Below the pieces are notes generated by a model. The model saw nothing but the letters and a program-made list of their open reading frames with translations, was not told where the DNA came from and made no database searches. This document shows, piece after piece, positions 24,692 to 32,224 of a stretch of DNA of 64,000 bases; position 1 is the first letter of the stretch, and each line of letters begins with the position of its first letter. A program made the position numbers and the translations under genes. Origin of the DNA: Azoarcus sp. DD4 (GTDB lineage Bacteria; Pseudomonadota; Gammaproteobacteria; Burkholderiales; Rhodocyclaceae); the NCBI RefSeq assembly GCF_006496635.1, contig NZ_CP022958.1, positions 1,550,001 through 1,614,000 on the forward strand, in the 5' to 3' direction.

Positions 24692-25456
24692 ATGCTGCGG
24701 ACAAGGGCGATTCCGGCCTTCCAGGACAACTACATCTGGCTGTCGAGCGCGGGCGGCGACGCCGTGGTGGTGGACCCCGGCTGTGCGGCGCCGGTGCTCG
24801 CGGCGCTGGTGGCTGAGGGGCTCAGGCTGCGGGCTGTGCTGATCACCCATCATCATCACGATCACGTCGGCGGCGTGGCGGAATTGCTGCAGCACTTCCC
24901 GGTGCCGGTGTTCGGCCCGGCGGGGGAGGACATTCCGGTGCTGACGCACCGCGTCGCGGACGGCGACCGCGTGACGCCGCTGGAGGGCCACGCCGGTTTC
25001 GAGGTGCTGGCGCTGCCCGGCCACACGCTGGGGCACGTCGCCTATTACGACGGCAGCAGCCTCTTCTGCGGCGATACGCTGTTCCCCTGCGGTTGCGGCC
25101 GGGTGTTCGAGGGCACCATGGCGCAGATGCACGCCTCGCTGGCGCGGCTGGCGGCGCTGCCGGCGACGACCCAGGTGTATTGCGCGCACGAGTACAGCCT
25201 TGCCAATGCGCGTTTTGCGCTGGCGGTCGAACCCGGCAACACCCTGTTGCAGGCGCGCCAGCGCTGGATGGTGGCGCGGCGGGAGGCGGACATGCCGACC
25301 GTGCCCTCGTCGCTCGAGGACGAGTTCGACACCAATCCCTTCCTGCGCTGCGGCGCCGCGGCCGTCAGTGCCGCCGCCAGCCAGCGCTGCGGCCATCCGC
25401 TTGCCGACGAGGCCGAGGTCTTCGCCGTGCTGCGCGAGTGGAAGAACGGCTTCTAG
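24692..25456 (+). CDS. gloB: Hydroxyacylglutathione hydrolase (glyoxalase II)
   Basis: A 254-residue metallo-beta-lactamase-fold protein. It has the THHHHDHVGG metal motif (~53-62), the LPGHTLGHVAYY motif (~110), the FCGDTLFPCGCGRVFEGT segment (~126-143) and YCAHEYSLANARFA (~165), as in glyoxalase II. It hydrolyses S-D-lactoylglutathione to D-lactate and glutathione, the second step of methylglyoxal removal. A glyoxalase I gene lies at 43458 in another operon with the same promoter architecture. This suggests that methylglyoxal is an intermediate of the inducible pathway here and not just a stress product. Confidence 0.93.
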   Translation: MLRTRAIPAFQDNYIWLSSAGGDAVVVDPGCAAPVLAALVAEGLRLRAVLITHHHHDHVGGVAELLQHFPVPVFGPAGEDIPVLTHRVADGDRVTPLEGHAGFEVLALPGHTLGHVAYYDGSSLFCGDTLFPCGCGRVFEGTMAQMHASLARLAALPATTQVYCAHEYSLANARFALAVEPGNTLLQARQRWMVARREADMPTVPSSLEDEFDTNPFLRCGAAAVSAAASQRCGHPLADEAEVFAVLREWKNGF

Positions 25457-25618
25457 CCGTCCGACTGCCGCCACGCCTTTCCCCTTCAGGCAGGTCCCGC
25501 GCGATCCCCGCTCCGGCGGCGATCGCGCGCGGTGCATGGCGCCACGGCGCCGTCCGCATGCCTTGGCCGGGGCGCGTCGCGTTTTCGGACAGCACCACGT
25601 TCCAGAGGTCCGCGTGGC
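25457..25618. other. Intergenic DNA upstream of the CobW operon
   Basis: With the elements that follow, this is a 374-base gap between gloB and the gene at 25831. I see no gene. A further half-site TCGGACA lies at 25585-25591, 27 bases before the full dyad, and could be a second contact for the activator. Confidence 0.4.
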
Positions 25619-25635
25619 TGTCCGATTCTCGGACA
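25619..25635 (+). promoter_or_regulatory. Upstream activator site, perfect 17-bp dyad
   Basis: TGTCCGATTCTCGGACA is a perfect inverted repeat (TGTCCGA-TTC-TCGGACA). It lies 95 bp before the -24 element at 25731. An A/T-rich tract at 25675-25715, between the site and the promoter, could be bent by IHF. Confidence 0.75.
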
Positions 25636-25730
25636 TGCCTGCTTCATCAGCCCGCCGGGGCGTCTGGGTGGCGATAAAAAATGTTTTTGATTCAATGATT
25701 TGGTGAAATTCTCCCGCCGTCTTCCGTGCG

Positions 25731-25746
25731 TGGCTTGGAAGTTGCT
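25731..25746 (+). promoter_or_regulatory. Sigma-54 (-24/-12) promoter of the CobW/WD40 operon
   Basis: TGGCTT-GGAAG-TTGCT keeps the invariant GG and GC ten bases apart. Transcription would begin near 25757, leaving a leader of about 75 bases before the ATG at 25831. Confidence 0.68.
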
Positions 25747-25830
25747 GAACAGCCGCACAGCGCAAGGCTTGCGCGGGAGGAGAACGATGGAACGAGCACA
25801 TGTAGGCCGCGCCGGGATCGGAGCGCAGCC

Positions 25831-26160
25831 ATGTTGAGCGCGGTCGAACTGGCGGACTGCACCCCGCACACGCTGGACTTTGCCGGGCGCGCAAGCTGGC
25901 GGGTACGGGTGGTGTCGGAGCTGGTGGAAATCAACTCGCGGCAGTTGCGTGTCGAAACCCGTCGCGCCGGGGCCGACATCGAATTGCAGGGCGCGCTGGA
26001 ACGGACGCCGGATGCCGCGCTGCCGACCGGCATGGATCTGCTGCGCGAGGCGCTGGCCGCGGCCGAGGCGGAGCTCGATGCGCTCGAGCTGCGGCGCTCC
26101 GCGCTGCTGGCGGTGCTCGACGCCCTCAACGCCGCCGAGCTGGCCGGGGGGCAGCCATGA
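25831..26160 (+). CDS. Small hypothetical protein with C-terminal coiled coil, coupled to the CobW GTPase
   Basis: A 109-residue protein of unknown function. The first two thirds look like a small beta domain (TLDFAGRASWRVRVVSELVEINSRQLRVETRRAGADIELQGALER). The end (LLREALAAAEAELDALELRRSALLAVLDALNAAEL) is a likely coiled coil. The ATG at 25831 is downstream of the proposed transcription start; the open frame continues further up but would begin before the promoter. Its stop overlaps the ATG of the COG0523 GTPase (ATGA), which points to a partner role for that GTPase. I know no family for it. Confidence 0.68.
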   Translation: MLSAVELADCTPHTLDFAGRASWRVRVVSELVEINSRQLRVETRRAGADIELQGALERTPDAALPTGMDLLREALAAAEAELDALELRRSALLAVLDALNAAELAGGQP

Positions 26161-27149
26161 GCGCGGGTGTGAGCCGGCTGCCGGTCACCGTCCTGACCGG
26201 CTTCCTGGGCGCGGGCAAGACCACGCTCCTCAATCACCTGCTGCGCGAGAGCGGCCGCCGCTACGCGGTGATCGTGAACGAATACGGCGAGATCGGCATC
26301 GACGGCGAGCTGGTGGTCGGTGCCGAGGAAGAGGTGCTGGAACTCAACAACGGCTGCATCTGCTGCAAGGTGCGCGGCGACCTGATCCGGGTGGTGAGCG
26401 GGCTGCTCAAGCGGCGCGGCCGCTTCGACGGCATCCTGATCGAGACCACCGGGCTGGCCGATCCGGCGCCGGTGGTGCAGTCCTTCATGGCCGATGACGA
26501 GATCCGCCAGGCGGCGCGGGTGGACGGCGTGGTCTGCGTGGTCGATGCCTGTCACTTCCTTGCCAGCCTGGCGCGCACCCGCGAGGCCGGGGTGCAGCTG
26601 GCGCATGCCAGCACGGTAGTGATCAACAAGGTCGAAATGGCGGACGAGGCGACGCTGGCCGCGGTCGAGGCCGAGATCGCGCGGCTGAATCCGAGCGCGA
26701 CGGTGTTGCGCAGCGCTCGCGGCGCGGTGCCGGTGGAGGCACTGCTCGACCAGGGCGCCTACGAGCTGCCGCGGCTGGAACTGCCGGCCAGCCCCGCACC
26801 GGCCCGGCCGCGCTACGTGGCTGTGCCGCAGGGACGCCATACCGACGATCTGGAGTGCGTGTCGATGGTGCTGGACCGTCCGCTGGAGCGCAGCAGCTTC
26901 CTTGGCTGGTTGCAGCGCCTGGTCGCCGAGCGCGGCGAGAAGCTGCTGCGCACCAAGGGCATCGTGGCGCTGGCCGGTGCCGACCGCCGCTTCGTCTTCC
27001 AGGGTGTGCACATGATGGTCGACAGCGATTTCGACCGGCCGTGGCGCAGCGAGGAGACGCGCGACAGCCGGCTGGTCTTCATCGGCCATGGCCTGGATGG
27101 CGTCGAATTGCGCGCCAGCCTGGATGCCTGCCAGGTGCCCTGGCCATGA
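26157..27149 (+). CDS. CobW/COG0523 family metallochaperone GTPase
   Basis: A 330-residue G3E GTPase. Walker A is GFLGAGKTTLLN (~15-26), the metal-binding CxCC motif is NNGCICCKVRGD (~84-95), followed by ETTGLADPAPV (Walker B region) and NKVEMAD as the base-recognition motif. The C-terminal CobW_C domain starts near residue 220. COG0523 proteins load or deliver zinc, cobalt, nickel or iron. It is translationally coupled on both sides, to the small coiled-coil protein and to the WD40 protein. The sigma-54 site shared with the diiron monooxygenase suggests it serves that enzyme or its metal supply; this is inference. There is no histidine-rich loop. Confidence 0.9.
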   Translation: MSAGVSRLPVTVLTGFLGAGKTTLLNHLLRESGRRYAVIVNEYGEIGIDGELVVGAEEEVLELNNGCICCKVRGDLIRVVSGLLKRRGRFDGILIETTGLADPAPVVQSFMADDEIRQAARVDGVVCVVDACHFLASLARTREAGVQLAHASTVVINKVEMADEATLAAVEAEIARLNPSATVLRSARGAVPVEALLDQGAYELPRLELPASPAPARPRYVAVPQGRHTDDLECVSMVLDRPLERSSFLGWLQRLVAERGEKLLRTKGIVALAGADRRFVFQGVHMMVDSDFDRPWRSEETRDSRLVFIGHGLDGVELRASLDACQVPWP

Positions 27150-28216
27150 ACGGCCCGCCAAATGCGCTGCCGCCGCTGGTCGATCTGCTCGGCACACGCT
27201 GGCGCCTCGATGCGCCGGTGGTCGCGGTGGCATGGGCGCGCCGTGGCGGACGGGCGGCCTTCGCGTTCGGCGACGGCACCGTGGCGTTCGGCGGGCCGTT
27301 CGTCGTCCGCGCCGGCCAGCCGCCGCGCGGGCCGCGCGAGCTGAACCGCATCCCCGCCCACGACGGTGCCTGTCTGGCGCTGGCGGCGGACGGCGAGGGC
27401 GGCTTTCTCAGCGCCGGTGACGACGGCCGGCTGCTGGGCATCGTACCGCCGGCGGCGCCGGTCGAACTCGCCAACCAGCCGGGCGAATGGCTGGACCACG
27501 TCGCCGTCGGTGCGCGCGGCATCCACGCCTGCGCGAGCGGTCGCCGGCTGTGGATCAGGGGGCCGGACTTCGAGGACGTGCTGACGCTGGCGAGCGGCGT
27601 CACCGCGCTCGCCTTCGATCCCGCCGGACGGACGCTGGCGATCGCCGGCCATGGCGGCGTCGAGCTGTGGTCGGCGGCGGATCGCAGCCGGCGCCGGCTC
27701 GAGGCACCGGGCTACCACCGCGCGCTCGCCTGGAGCCCGGACGGGCGCTTTCTCGCCAGCGGCCTGCAGGAGAACGCGGTGTGCTGCTGGCGGCTGGGCG
27801 ATGGCCGGCGCTTTGTCTTCGACGGTTATCCCGGCCAGCCGCGTGCGCTGTCCTTCGCCGCGCGCGGCCACACGCTCGCCACCAGCGGCGGGCCGCGCGT
27901 GGTGGCCTGGGACCTGGACCGCCCGCGCCCGGCCGACAGCCGTATCGAGTTCGGCTATCCGGGCCGGGTGCCGGTCAGCGCAGTGGCCTGGCATCCCGGC
28001 CGCGGCATGGTCGCGGCGGGCTACCACAACGGCGCGGTCCTGCTGTGCCGGCCGGGCAGCGACCAGCATCTGTTCGTCCAGGGTTCCGGTTCCGGCCCCG
28101 TCACCGCGCTTGCCTGGGCGGCCGACGGGAGCGGCCTGGCGCTGGGCACGCAGCAAGGGGAACTCGCCATGGTGGCGATTCCCCCCGAAATCCTGTCCAT
28201 GGCCAGGGCGGCCTGA
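27146..28216 (+). CDS. WD40-repeat beta-propeller protein
   Basis: A 356-residue protein with repeated WD40-like units such as VTALAFDPAGRTLAIAGHGGVELWSAADR (~150), HRALAWSPDGRFLASGLQENAVCCWRLGDGR, PRALSFAARGHTLATSGGPRVVAWDLDRP and VTALAWAADGSGLALGTQQGELAMVAIPPE. These form about seven blades. There is no signal peptide or membrane segment, so it is probably cytoplasmic. Its ATG overlaps the CobW stop (ATGA). Propellers of this kind act as protein-binding platforms, so it may hold the GTPase and its target together. The precise role is unknown. Confidence 0.85.
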   Translation: MNGPPNALPPLVDLLGTRWRLDAPVVAVAWARRGGRAAFAFGDGTVAFGGPFVVRAGQPPRGPRELNRIPAHDGACLALAADGEGGFLSAGDDGRLLGIVPPAAPVELANQPGEWLDHVAVGARGIHACASGRRLWIRGPDFEDVLTLASGVTALAFDPAGRTLAIAGHGGVELWSAADRSRRRLEAPGYHRALAWSPDGRFLASGLQENAVCCWRLGDGRRFVFDGYPGQPRALSFAARGHTLATSGGPRVVAWDLDRPRPADSRIEFGYPGRVPVSAVAWHPGRGMVAAGYHNGAVLLCRPGSDQHLFVQGSGSGPVTALAWAADGSGLALGTQQGELAMVAIPPEILSMARAA

Positions 28217-28252
28217 GGCGGGGCACAACATCGCGCAATGGAGGAGACCAAT

Positions 28253-28480
28253 ATGACAAACCAAACGTACACCCAAGACCCGGCCGCAGACGCGATCGAT
28301 CCGGCCGAAGCCGCCGCCAAGGACGAATTCTTCGAGCAGGTTTCCCGCGTCTCGGAGGAGATGATCCAGGCCTACGGGCGCGATTTCGCCATGGGCGTGC
28401 TGCTGCTGGCGGCGCGCTACATCGCCCAGACCCGGCCGGCCGAGGCCGCGCCCGTGCCGCAGATCATCACCCAGCCCTGA
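28253..28480 (+). CDS. Small hypothetical acidic protein at the end of the CobW operon
   Basis: A 75-residue protein. The ATG at 28253 follows GGAGGAGACC; an ATG 15 bases earlier overlaps that ribosome-binding site and is less likely. The sequence is acidic at the N-terminus and has one amphipathic to hydrophobic helix in the middle (EEMIQAYGRDFAMGVLLLAARYIAQTRP), then a proline-rich end. I recognise no family. It lies 36 bases after the WD40 gene and before a hairpin, so it appears to close the operon. Confidence 0.65.
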   Translation: MTNQTYTQDPAADAIDPAEAAAKDEFFEQVSRVSEEMIQAYGRDFAMGVLLLAARYIAQTRPAEAAPVPQIITQP

Positions 28481-28486
28481 GGGCGT

Positions 28487-28510
28487 CCGCCGCCGTCCTC
28501 GCGGCGGCGG
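28487..28510 (+). terminator. GC-rich hairpin closing the CobW operon
   Basis: A 9-bp stem (CCGCCGCCG / CGGCGGCGG) with a 6-base loop, seven bases after the stop codon. There is no T-run, so termination would be weak or Rho-assisted; read-through into the outer-membrane protein gene is possible. Confidence 0.45.
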
Positions 28511-28616
28511 CAGCAGTACCGAAATCAAGAAATGCGCCGGCCCGTCCGGGCCAGGCGCAGCACCACGGGCGACACCGTCAGCCCGCACACACCAATAGAG
28601 AGAAGAGGAGTCGAAG

Positions 28617-29543
28617 ATGGCGGCGAAACACAGCCAAGGGGAAGTCGCGCCCGTCGCGCGGCGCAGTTTGGGCAGGGCGCTGGCAGGCGCATGGATGGCG
28701 GCGGGACTGGCAGCGGCATCGAGCGGTGCCTGGGCGCTGGAGATGGACGCCGGCGACGACACGCCGCTGCCGGAGGGCACCAATCTCGCGGTGCTGTACT
28801 ACCAGCACGTCGAGCGCGACCGGCTGTATGTAGACGGCGACAAGGCGGCGGGGCGTAACCGGCTCGATTCCGACATCGGCATCGCCCGTTTCGTGCATTA
28901 CACCAAGTTCGCCGGGATGACGATCAACCCGCAGTTCCTGCTGCCCTTCGGCAATCTGCACGCCAAGGGCGACCTGTCGCCGCTCGGCAGCGCCAGCGGT
29001 GTCGGCGACCTGATCCTGGCCTCGGTGTTCTGGCTGGTGGAGAAGCCGGAGACCAACACCTACTTCGCCATCACACCCTATCTCTACGTGCCCACCGGCA
29101 GCTACGACAAGAACGAGGCGCTCAACCTCGGTGAGAACCGCTGGAAGGGCACGCTGCAGCTCGGCTACATCACCGGGCTGACCGACAAGCTGCTGCTCGA
29201 CCTCTATGCCGACGTCACCGTGTTCGGCAACAACAACGACTACGGTCCGACTTCGGCCACGCTCAAGCAGGATCCGCTCTACCAGGTGCAGGGCTGGCTG
29301 CGCTACAAGCTCACCGACGCCTGGGACGTGCGTGCCGGCTACTTCCACACCTGGGGCGGCGAGACCAAGGTCAACGGCGTATCCAGCGACGATCGCGTGC
29401 GCAGCTCCAAGTACCAGGTCGGCACCGCCTGGTTCTACGAGCCGAGCGCGCAGGTCGTCTTCACCTACGGCCAGGACCTGACGGTGGAGAACGGCTTCAA
29501 GGAGCGCAACCGCCTCAACTTCCGTTGGCTCAAGGTCTTCTGA
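28617..29543 (+). CDS. Outer-membrane channel of the phenol-degradation MetA (SphA-like) family
   Basis: A 308-residue protein with a start after AGAGGAGTCGAAG, a signal peptide whose hydrophobic core ends at SSGAWA (~42), and alternating beta-strand patterns to a terminal phenylalanine (NFRWLKVF), as in outer-membrane barrels. The pattern ITPYLYVPTGSYDKNEALNLGENRWKG and the GYITGLTDKLLLDLYADVTVFGNN segment are typical of the family often found beside genes for hydrocarbon and aromatic degradation. It probably lets the hydrophobic substrate through the outer membrane. It sits between the CobW operon and the DUF1097 gene and is followed by a terminator. Confidence 0.82.
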   Translation: MAAKHSQGEVAPVARRSLGRALAGAWMAAGLAAASSGAWALEMDAGDDTPLPEGTNLAVLYYQHVERDRLYVDGDKAAGRNRLDSDIGIARFVHYTKFAGMTINPQFLLPFGNLHAKGDLSPLGSASGVGDLILASVFWLVEKPETNTYFAITPYLYVPTGSYDKNEALNLGENRWKGTLQLGYITGLTDKLLLDLYADVTVFGNNNDYGPTSATLKQDPLYQVQGWLRYKLTDAWDVRAGYFHTWGGETKVNGVSSDDRVRSSKYQVGTAWFYEPSAQVVFTYGQDLTVENGFKERNRLNFRWLKVF

Positions 29544-29561
29544 TGGTGACCTGAGCCACCT

Positions 29562-29597
29562 GGCACCGCGGCGGCCACCCGCCCGGTGCCCTTTTTC
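29562..29597 (+). terminator. Rho-independent terminator after the outer-membrane channel gene
   Basis: The stem GGCACCG / CGGTGCC (29562-29568 and 29584-29590) is followed directly by CTTTTTC. Confidence 0.72.
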
Positions 29598-29672
29598 TTC
29601 CCGCAGTCCGGCATCCCGTCCTGCACCCAATCCGCCCCGCCCGCGCGGCGGGGCCATCGCAAGGAGTCCGCA

Positions 29673-30203
29673 ATGTCCCAACTCGCTGCACTGTCCCTCA
29701 GCATCGGCCTGCTCGGAGGCTTCGCCACCTGGCTCTTCCTCACCGTCGGCGGCGTGCTGATCTGGGCCGCCTTCGTCGCCTGGGGCTGCTACTTCCAGGC
29801 CGGCGGCAACGCCCAGGCGCTGCGCAACACCCTGGTGTGCAACACCTTCGGCGCCGGCGTCGCTTGGGTGGCGGCAGTGGTGATCCTCGCCCTGCCGCTG
29901 GCCGACACCCTCACCCTGCCCGGCTGGGCGGCGGTGGTGGTGTTCGTCACCGCCTGGCTGGTGTGCATGGCGGCCAACATCCCGGCCTTCGCCACCATCC
30001 CGGCCAGTTTCTACGGCTATGCCAGCACCTTCGCCTTCCTGCTGCAGACGCCGGAGAAGATGAATCTCGCCACGCTCACCAGCCCGACGCTGGACAACGC
30101 CTTCATCGTCACTGCGCTGTCGATGGGGATAGGCGCGCTGTTCGGCTACGTCTCGGGCCGGCTGGGCGGCGTGCTGATGGCGCGCGATGCCCGCGCCGCA
30201 TGA
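29673..30203 (+). CDS. DUF1097 family inner-membrane protein
   Basis: A 176-residue protein with about six hydrophobic helices, starting MSQLAALSLSIGLLGGFATWLFL after GCAAGGAGTCC. The length, the GGNAQALRN loop and the IPASFYGYASTFAFLLQ segment fit the DUF1097 (YcdZ-like) family of unknown function. Such proteins are often found beside urea, nickel or hydrocarbon uptake genes. Here it lies between an outer-membrane channel and a metal ABC transporter, so a transport role is likely but unproven. Confidence 0.75.
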   Translation: MSQLAALSLSIGLLGGFATWLFLTVGGVLIWAAFVAWGCYFQAGGNAQALRNTLVCNTFGAGVAWVAAVVILALPLADTLTLPGWAAVVVFVTAWLVCMAANIPAFATIPASFYGYASTFAFLLQTPEKMNLATLTSPTLDNAFIVTALSMGIGALFGYVSGRLGGVLMARDARAA

Positions 30204-30208
30204 GCGGG

Positions 30209-30225
30209 CGCGTCCCAGAATAGGC
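30209..30225 (+). promoter_or_regulatory. Weak candidate activator site before the metal transporter operon
   Basis: CGTCCCAGAATAGGCCA has the GTCC-N7-GG(A/C)C layout but with one core mismatch and poor outer symmetry. It lies 141 bp upstream of the candidate -24 element at 30367. It may be chance. Confidence 0.3.
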
Positions 30226-30231
30226 CAGCGC

Positions 30232-30271
30232 CCGCGGGCGGCCGTCGCAAAGCAGGACGCGACGGCCGCCC
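30232..30271 (+). terminator. Long GC hairpin between the DUF1097 and metal transporter genes
   Basis: A perfect 15-bp stem (30232-30246 pairs with 30257-30271) around a 10-base loop. No T-run follows. It could be a Rho-type pause/terminator or an RNA-stability element at the boundary of the two operons. Confidence 0.5.
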
Positions 30272-30366
30272 GCAGTCGCGTCCGGGTATGCCAATGCGAA
30301 ATCAAGGTACTGATAAAAAGGAGAAATCGAATCGGACTGCGGCTGCGGACAGGGCGATGGCGGGCA

Positions 30367-30382
30367 TGGTCCGGCTCTTGCG
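30367..30382 (+). promoter_or_regulatory. Candidate sigma-54 promoter of the metal transporter operon
   Basis: TGGTCC-GGCTC-TTGCG keeps GG and GC at the right spacing but departs from consensus at the fourth and last positions. It lies 83 bases before the troA-like start. Confidence 0.45.
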
Positions 30383-30449
30383 AAAGCGGTGGCAAACAAG
30401 GCCGCACCCGTCCGGCAGACGGGGCGGCACCACCGGAGGAGACCCGAAC

Positions 30450-31394
30450 ATGCCACGCCTGCTGTCCTGCATCCTGCTTTGCCTGTCCCTCGTCGCGCCG
30501 GCCAGCCGTGCCGCACCGCCGCTGGAGGTGGTCACCACCCTGGCGCAGATCGCCGAGCCGCTCGCCCTCATCGCCGGCCCCCGTGCGCGCGTCAGCAGCC
30601 TGCTCGGACCCGGTGTCGATCCCCATCTCTACCGCCTGACGCGCAGCGACGTGGCCCGTCTGACCCGGGCCGACCTGGTGTTCTACAACGGTCTGCACCT
30701 CGAGGCGCAGATGGAGGAAATGCTGCAGTCGCTCGCCAGCCGCAAGCCGGTGGTGGCGATCGGCGCCGCCATCGATCCGGCGCGGCTGCGCGACGACGAC
30801 GGCCCGGCGCATGATCCGCACGTCTGGATGGATCCGGCGCTGTGGCGGGTGGCGCTGGAGGCCGCGGTGGCGACGCTGATCAAGGCCGATCCGGCCGGCG
30901 CCGACGGCTACCGCAGCCGCGCGCGCGACTACTTCCAGCGTTTGAACCACCTGCGGGCCTACGTCGGCGAGGTGCTGGCGACGGTGCCGGCCGGCGCGCG
31001 GGTGCTGGTCACCGCGCACGACGCCTTCGGCTATTTCGGCCACGCCTTCGGTCTGGAGGTGTTGGCCATCCAGGGCATCAGCACCGAGAGCGAGGCCGGC
31101 CTGCGCCGCATCGAGGAACTGGTGGACGTGCTGGTCCGCCGCCGCATCGGCGCCGTCTTCGTCGAGAGTTCGGTGTCGCCGCGCAGCGTGCGCGCGCTGA
31201 TCGACGGCGCCGCGGCGCGCGGCCATCAGGTGCGCATCGGCGGCGAACTCTACTCCGACGCCATGGGCAGCCCGGGCGACTACACCGGCACCTACATCGG
31301 CATGCTGGACCACAACGCCTCCACCGTCGCGCGCGGCCTCGGCGGCCGCGTACCGGCCGGCGGCATGCTCGGCCGGCTGGCCGATCTCCACTGA
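30450..31394 (+). CDS. TroA-like metal-binding protein of a Mn/Zn/Fe ABC transporter
   Basis: A 314-residue cluster A-I solute-binding protein. The ATG at 30450 follows GGAGGAGACCC and starts a signal peptide (MPRLLSCILLCLSLVAPASRAA). Likely metal ligands are His59 (VDPHLY), His124 (HDPHVWMDP), His190 (VTAHDAFGYF) and Asp270 (GELYSDAMG), the His-His-His-Asp set of TroA-like proteins. The GDYTGTYIGMLDHN segment also fits TroA/MntA. There is no long histidine-rich loop as in many ZnuA proteins. Mn, Zn or Fe cannot be told apart from sequence. It leads a four-gene transporter operon just upstream of the diiron monooxygenase. Confidence 0.88.
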   Translation: MPRLLSCILLCLSLVAPASRAAPPLEVVTTLAQIAEPLALIAGPRARVSSLLGPGVDPHLYRLTRSDVARLTRADLVFYNGLHLEAQMEEMLQSLASRKPVVAIGAAIDPARLRDDDGPAHDPHVWMDPALWRVALEAAVATLIKADPAGADGYRSRARDYFQRLNHLRAYVGEVLATVPAGARVLVTAHDAFGYFGHAFGLEVLAIQGISTESEAGLRRIEELVDVLVRRRIGAVFVESSVSPRSVRALIDGAAARGHQVRIGGELYSDAMGSPGDYTGTYIGMLDHNASTVARGLGGRVPAGGMLGRLADLH

Positions 31395-31413
31395 CCGCAG
31401 AAGGAGCGCACAG

Positions 31414-32214
31414 ATGGTTACCCTGCTCAAGTTCCGTCCGCGCCACCGCCCGCTGCCGGCCGAATCCGACAGCCCGCTCGCGGTGCACAACCTGACCGTG
31501 GCCTACGGCCACCAGCCGGTGCTGCAGAAGGTCGATTTCGTCGCCCCGGCGGCTGCACTGGTGGCGGTGGTCGGGCCCAACGGTGCCGGCAAGTCCACCT
31601 TCATCAAGGCGGTGCTCGGCCTGCAGCCGCGCATCAGCGGCGAAGTCGCCTGCTACGGCCGGCCGGTGGAGCGTCAGCGCCGCCTGATCGGCTACGTGCC
31701 CCAGCGCAGCAGCGTGGACTGGGACTTTCCCGCCTCCGCGCTCGACGTGGTGACCATGGGCCTGTACGGCGGCATCGGCTGGTGCCGGCCGGTGCGCGCC
31801 CGTCACCGCGAACAGGCAATGGCCTACCTGGAGCAGGTGGGCATGGCCGACTTCGCCCGCCGCCAGATCGGCCAGCTTTCCGGTGGCCAGCAGCAGCGTG
31901 TGTTCCTGGCCCGCGCGCTGGCGCAGGACGCCAGGCTCTACCTGATGGACGAGCCCTTCGCCGGGGTCGACGCCGCCACCGAGCGCGCCATCGTCGAAGT
32001 GCTGCGTACCCTCAAGAGCCGTGGCCGCACGGTGCTGTGCGTGCATCACGACCTGCAGACCGCGCCCGACTACTTCGAGCACCTGCTGCTGCTGGCCGGC
32101 CGGGTGGTGGCCGCCGGGCCGATGGCGGAGGCCTTCACCACCGCCGCGCTGGAAGAAGCCTACGGCGTCGGCCTGTCGCTGATCGGCACCGCGGCCGCAG
32201 CGCGGGCCGGCTAG
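31414..32214 (+). CDS. ATPase subunit of the Mn/Zn/Fe ABC transporter
   Basis: A 266-residue ABC ATPase with Walker A GPNGAGKSTF (~54-63), Q-loop in YVPQRSSVDWDFPASALDVV (~93), signature LSGGQQQR (~150), Walker B RLYLMDEPFAGVD (~173) and the switch histidine in CVHHDL (~209). The RSSVDWDFP element after the Q-loop is typical of MntB/TroB/ZnuC metal transporters. It follows the binding protein by 19 bases and precedes two permease genes. Confidence 0.92.
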   Translation: MVTLLKFRPRHRPLPAESDSPLAVHNLTVAYGHQPVLQKVDFVAPAAALVAVVGPNGAGKSTFIKAVLGLQPRISGEVACYGRPVERQRRLIGYVPQRSSVDWDFPASALDVVTMGLYGGIGWCRPVRARHREQAMAYLEQVGMADFARRQIGQLSGGQQQRVFLARALAQDARLYLMDEPFAGVDAATERAIVEVLRTLKSRGRTVLCVHHDLQTAPDYFEHLLLLAGRVVAAGPMAEAFTTAALEEAYGVGLSLIGTAAAARAG

Positions 32215-32224
32215 GGGAGGGGCC

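Noticed and set aside
28578..31490. Very long open frame (970 codons) on the complement across the outer-membrane, DUF1097 and metal-binding protein genes
   Set aside because: It spans terminators and three well-supported rightward genes, and its composition (Arg/His/Gly/Ala-rich) is typical of the antisense frame of GC-rich genes.
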